64,000 nt of DNA from Anaspis maculata (lineage: Eukaryota > Arthropoda > Insecta > Coleoptera > Scraptiidae). The stretch lies in contig OX421962.1 of NCBI GenBank assembly GCA_949128115.1, positions 12,289,262 to 12,353,261 of the forward strand, written 5' to 3'. This document shows positions 59,613-64,000 of this stretch, piece after piece. Each line of letters begins with the position of its first letter. Position 1 is the first letter of the stretch. A model generated the notes under the pieces. That model saw only the letters and a program-made list of their open reading frames with translations. It ran no database searches and was not told where the DNA came from. A program made the translations under genes and the position numbers.

Positions 59613-61211
59613 GCCCAAAGTACACAAAGGATTTTAATTATCATAACCGATTGCTTGAAATCTGGATGTGCCACCGAGGAAACCGCCGAGGCGTAAACAT
59701 GAGCTCCGACATTTAATATTCATGCGTTAACTGGACCCCGGGCCTGCTGAATCTCATAATCCCCAACATGTATGCATGCACACTTTCCCACGTACACACA
59801 GGGACCACCAGAAGGGGCATTCAAGAAGCGATTAATGCCCAGAATAAGGCACAGACTCACACGTTATTGGTAGATATACGTACACAAGGTACCTGTTCGT
59901 CAAAAGGCTCGCAAATCCCCGGGGCTTTTAAAGCTTGCTGGAAATCCGCGTTTTCCATGGCATTAGCTGCGGAATCCATTATGGCGACCGGAGGCATAGA
60001 GTTTTGCTCCTCGCGTTGCGTCGCCTCAAAACAGTCCACCGTCCGTGCTTCTTATGCAAATATGAAAAAATCAGTAGTGGTTTTTTTTACGTGTGGGACA
60101 ACGCCGACCGGTTCGCTTATGCGACTTTTATTGGCAGAGTCAAGCATGCAGCAGTTCTCGGCCACTCAAGCCTTGATAGAATGTACTTGATTGTCGGCAT
60201 TCACTCACGGCTGAGTTTATAATCGACTTCAACTTCAAGTAAAAGTCGAGGTGAAAGTCAACTTGAAGTCGATTATGAAATCGCCCGTTACGGGTTGAAG
60301 TCGCCGACCGACGGCGTCCTCGAAGCGTTCTTTCGAGTCACTCCGCCGATGCGTTCAGTTTTCCAAGAAAAAACAATAACTCCGCAGTCACACGATTTTA
60401 ATCCCCAAGTTAAACACAACGAGAGGCGAACGCTCTCCTCGATGCTTACCAAAGCCGATAACTTTCAGGGTCCGATTTTTACCGCACTCGCTTGCTGGCT
60501 GTTGGAAACTTGCGTGAAAGCTTTTCTCGATTTGTTCTTCGGAGGAGGGGAAAAGAGGCGCGGTTGCTTTTTCAACGGGTCCAGTTGTTTGCTTTTTCTT
60601 TGCCTTGGCTGGATTCGCTGTCTCTTACAACTACGTCATCACCATCAGAATTGAAATTTGCGCTGTTGATGCGGTGCCATTACTGTCGCCATCAGAGACT
60701 TGCTCGCCGTCGTTGGCTGATTACGGGATCGGGATGCGTTCAATATCGCTCAGTATACCTACCGACCCAGCAAAATACTTCAGCGAAAATTACGTGACAA
60801 GATATCCGTCCGGTTGGCTATGAGCTTCGAATAATTGAGCTGAACGGAAGTTTTCTGCAGATCCAGCAAAGTGCTGCTCGAGCTAGATGTGAAGATGTTA
60901 TCTGTGGAGTCCGGTGGTGGAAGGCTTAATGATCCTCGAGTTGGTCAACAAATTTATTTAATACGTTATAACAATCTTTGATATTTACATATTCAGGCTA
61001 TTTACAGGTCAGTGGAGATGTGTGTCGTTCGACGGCTGGCGGAAGAGAGAGCGATCTCTGGCTTCGGCGTTGTGTCGGTATCAATGCACATGGCGGGTAC
61101 ATCACATCCCTCACTACCAAGCTTTTCAACACAGGGACATGTAACAATTTACATCTACAACAAGCAATTAAATTGGTGCATCACAATTAAACAATGAGTA
61201 TATCACATAAG
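59613..61211. other. No gene recognised; one small inverted repeat
   Basis: Contains a perfect 14-bp inverted repeat ATAATCGACTTCAA at 60219-60232 and 60263-60276. Open frames of up to 140 codons (59768-60190 plus) overlap others and lack recognisable motifs. Confidence 0.4.
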
Positions 61212-62304
61212 TTACTTTCTATTCCTCTTGGGTACATTAATTGTCCTTCTTAGACGCTGCCCTACCCCCTGACATTCAGAGCGGTCCGGAATTCGTTCTT
61301 CTTGTTTTTCTTGTCTCAGTAGCGTCGTCTTCGTTCCGGTGGTTTTCGTTAGGTGCAGATTTGAAAGGCCCTTCAACAGACTGTTCTGCCTGGCGTCGTC
61401 TTCGTGGTTCTTTGGGTTGCCCTCCATAGCGCCTGTGACGTCTTCAGGTCCAACAATTGGGGAATTTTCCTGCCTGATGTTTGTGGTGCTGGTTTCGGAT
61501 TTATCGATTAAATTGCCAATTTTGTTGTTTGGATTGTATGCAGGTTTCTGGGGGTATCTGTGGATTTTCTTGAGGTCTCTCTTCCGATCTGTTTATTATT
61601 TGGTTTTTATGTCTACGTCAGATTTGTTCCCCTTCTAGTCGACATTTGTACATAACATTTCCCTCCTTGGCAACTATTGACGCCTCAGTCCACTTACCAC
61701 CTCTTTTTCGGTAATTCCTGACCATTACCGTCTGAATTTCTTCAAGGAATTGAGTGCTGGTGACTGGTTTGTTTTCACCTTCCCTTCTCCTGTTTTCTTT
61801 TGATCAATCCATCCGTATACGCAATTTGCAACCAAACATCAATTGCGCTGGAGTTTCGCCAGTGTACAGTGTACAGTGTGACATGTTTCTGTAGGCTTGC
61901 AGAAATCTGGAATTCAATGTTGGTGTTGATGTGTTCTTGTTTTTCGGATCTTCTAACGCCGCTTTCAGCTTGTTTTTGAACGTTTTTACAGCGTTTTCGG
62001 CCTTTCTATTGCTGGCCGGGTGCCACGGTGCGATGGTCTTCTGTTGGATGCCGTTTTTGGTTAGAAATTCCTGCATTTTCTCTGATACGAATGGTGTTCC
62101 GTTGTCAAAAACCATTAGCACGGGAAGCCCATACCTGGAATATGTCGTTTTCAACGCTTCGATCACATTTTCCGATGTGTAGGTTCTCATATAAAACACT
62201 TCAGGCCATTTTGAGTACGAGTCTATGACAATCAAGAAATTTTTGCCATCCACTGGTCCCAGTAGGTCGGTGTGAATTCTCTCCCACGGTTTTGTAGATT
62301 CCGG
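61212..62304 (-). pseudogene. Integrase core and tail of a gypsy-type pol relic
   Basis: On the minus strand the catalytic core is nearly continuous from about 62304 to 61804. The first acidic residue is in HTDLLGP (just upstream of IDSYSKWPEV), the second in FDNGTPF, and the glutamate in NRKAENAV, giving the D,D-35-E arrangement of retroelement integrases. The same frame hits TGA at 61801-61803, continues with a VMVRNYRKRGGKWTEASI segment typical of the integrase C-terminal domain, hits TGA at 61618-61620 and then decays. A second frame (61427-61212) ends in a basic tail (LRRTINVPKRNRK). Integrase would insert element DNA into the genome; this copy is broken by stops, at least one frameshift and a hairpin insertion at 62308. 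Confidence 0.85.
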
Positions 62305-62307
62305 TCA

Positions 62308-63831
62308 TAGGCCAGGCGGTAGGTCATTCTGGATAGAAAAAATTCCGACCAAAGCTTTTATGGTGTCGAACTCTTCCTAAGGTCAGTAGGCATCTACCAC
62401 TGAGTTTCCGCCCAAAAACGAGTTGTGCTGATTCCTCCACATCTGCCCAAAGGTAAAAGATGTCTTGAAGGTGCAAAAGAACCTGTTAAACCCCCGTACT
62501 TTTCCATTTTATTTGCCTCAATGCAAACGCACAACTCTTACGCAAACATTGGAAGCATTTGTCATCATCTCTGTGCCAGTCTTACTGTTAAAAAAAAAGA
62601 TTTCTTTGTGCGGGTCAGATAAATCACATTTAATTGTTTTTCCACAAAATAAAACAATGGAGCAACATGTATTTTGGATGTTTTCTATCAACTCGTATCC
62701 ACTGAACCCATTTATGGTGCTAAAATTTCAATAACAGCATTTTTGAAAATGTTGCCCGCTAAGAAGTGAATAATTTTCACCCGCCTGTTCAGCAGCAATT
62801 TTTTCAATTTTACCAAACACCGTTCTCGAAAATTTTATAGGGAATGACAAGCTGGAACTCTTTTCTAATGATATTATGTCTGACTTAACCGCGGCACGCT
62901 TTTTGAAAGTGTAGGAAACTGATTTCTTTTCCAGCTGTTCTATTTTATCCGCGTGCGGCCGTGCCTACTTGACATGGATCGGACTGATTACAAAGGCTTG
63001 GAAATTTACTCTCTTCCAGCTTTAAAACATGACTATTATTGATAAAATAATATATAATTTCTTCATGAATCAATGTACAAAGTCTTAATAATAATGGTCG
63101 TGTTTTAAAGCTGAAACAGAGTACATTTCTAAGCTCGTGTAATCAGTCCGGTCTATGTCAAGTAGGCACGGCCGCACGCGGGTGAAATAGGATCGCTCGA
63201 AAAGAAATAAGTTTTTTAGGCTTTCAAGTGCGTGCCGCGATTAAGCCAGGCACGATATAGTTGAAGAAGAGTTTGAGCTTTTCATTCCTTATAAAATTTT
63301 CGCAAACAGTGTTTGGTAAAATTGAAAAAATTGCTGCTCAACAGGCGGGTGAAAATTATTCACTTCTTAGCTGGCAGGATCTTCAAAAATACTGTGATTG
63401 AAATTTTAACACCATAAATGGATTCAGTGGATACGAGTTGATAGAAAACATCCAAAATACATGTTGCTCCATTGTTTTATTTTGTGGAAAAACAATTAAA
63501 TGTGATTTATCTGACCCGCACAAAGAAATCTTTTTTTTTAACAGTAAGACTGGCACAGAGATGATGACAAATGCTTCCAATGTTTGCGTAAGAGTTGTGC
63601 GTTTGCATTGAGGCAAATAAAATGAAAAAGTACGGGGGTTTAACAGGTTCTTTTGCACCTTCAAGACATCTTTTACCTTTGGGCAGATGTGGAGGAATCA
63701 GCACAACTCGTTTTTGGGCGGAAACTCAGTGGTAGATGCCTACTGACCTTAGGAAGAGTTCGACACCATAAAAGCTTTGGTCGGAGTTTTTTCCAGATTG
63801 TAGTGATTTTACCGACATACCGCCTGGCCTA
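62308..63831. mobile_element. TAG...CTA hairpin element 3 (1524 bp)
   Basis: The left end is TAGGCCAGGCGGTAGG and the right end, read inward, TAGGCCAGGCGGTATG. TCA flanks both ends (62305-62307 and 63832-63834). The arms of about 735 bp form one near-complete palindrome with its axis near 63066, and the matching open frames (62425-62622 plus and 63507-63704 minus) are mirror images produced by the palindrome. No transposase is visible. It splits an integrase frame between the zinc domain and the catalytic core. The flanking triplet reads as an in-frame stop (TGA) of that frame on both sides. Confidence 0.88.
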
Positions 63832-63834
63832 TCA

Positions 63835-64000
63835 TGGCTTGTAGCTTCTTGGTGGATTGCTTCTTTGTTGCAGGCATCGATCGCATGATTTTACCGTTCT
63901 TTCTATGTCTGCGTCAATGTTCGGCCACCACGGGTATGATCTTGCTAGTGATTTGATTTTTACTATACCCATATGTCCCTCATGTGACTTGGCTAACATT
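63835..64000 (-). pseudogene. Integrase zinc domain, upstream half of the split relic
   Basis: The minus-strand frame runs from the window edge to 63835 in the same register as the integrase core at 62304. It carries an intact H-X3-H (HEGH) and C-X2-C (CDRC) pair with a YPWWP motif between them, the zinc-binding N-terminal domain of Ty3/gypsy integrase. The upstream part of pol lies outside the window. Confidence 0.85.

Noticed and set aside
59768..60190. 140-codon plus-strand open frame
   Set aside because: Overlapped by open frames in other frames and on the other strand; composition looks random and no motif is recognised.
60216..60280. Small inverted repeat as a transcription terminator
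   Set aside because: The 14-bp stem lies in eukaryotic sequence with no adjoining gene, so there is nothing for it to terminate.
62425..63704. Mirror-image open frames on both strands (about 65 and 90 codons)
   Set aside because: They are the same arm of a palindromic element read from both sides, with no recognised domain and no independent evidence for coding.

Overview
The window looks like repeat-rich arthropod (probably insect) heterochromatin. The evidence is indirect: a 40-kb satellite array, decayed Ty3/gypsy-type LTR retroelements, an R2-clade-like LINE fragment, long inverted-repeat DNA elements and a tRNA-headed SINE, all nested in each other. I found no intact host gene, no rRNA gene and no convincing functional tRNA gene. 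The species cannot be read from the sequence.

Layout. (1) 1-17307 and 19443-42305 are one satellite array, about 40.2 kb of the window and running off its left edge. Each unit is a core of roughly 115-140 bp followed by 2-7 copies of a 22-bp repeat carrying the palindrome CACGTG, so units are mostly about 160-200 bp. The left half contains nested, near-identical duplications (offsets 3377 and 9359 bp). The right half contains older, more diverged duplications (offsets 756, 1241, 1641, 2166 and 3203 bp). (2) 17308-19442 is a 2.1-kb unique segment inserted in phase into a single satellite unit. (3) At 42306 the array stops in a T-run and abuts a minus-strand gag-protease relic. (4) 44666-47607 is an internally deleted LTR element (LTR remnant, primer site, gag relic, pol tail, purine tract, 3' LTR). 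(5) 47608-48375 is the zinc-finger N-terminus of an R2-like LINE. (6) 48376 to about 51290 is a plus-strand gypsy-type pol relic (RT end, RNase H, integrase zinc domain). (7) 54540-59360 holds two degenerate tandem-repeat regions and a 1.66-kb inverted-repeat element with coding-like interior. (8) 61212-64000 is a minus-strand gypsy-type integrase relic.

The most interesting signal is a family of long inverted-repeat (hairpin) elements at 48822-50617, 51478-53772 and 62308-63831. All three begin TAG and end CTA, all are flanked by a 3-bp direct repeat (GAT, TTC, TCA), and all share an aligned terminal pattern of TAG, five variable bases, then S-C-G-S-T-A-S-G. Two of them interrupt retroelement pol relics, and removing them with one flank copy puts both halves of the interrupted frame in register. 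None encodes an obvious transposase. I cannot assign them to a named superfamily by eye. The short open frames inside the satellite are by-products of the repeat and should not be read as genes.
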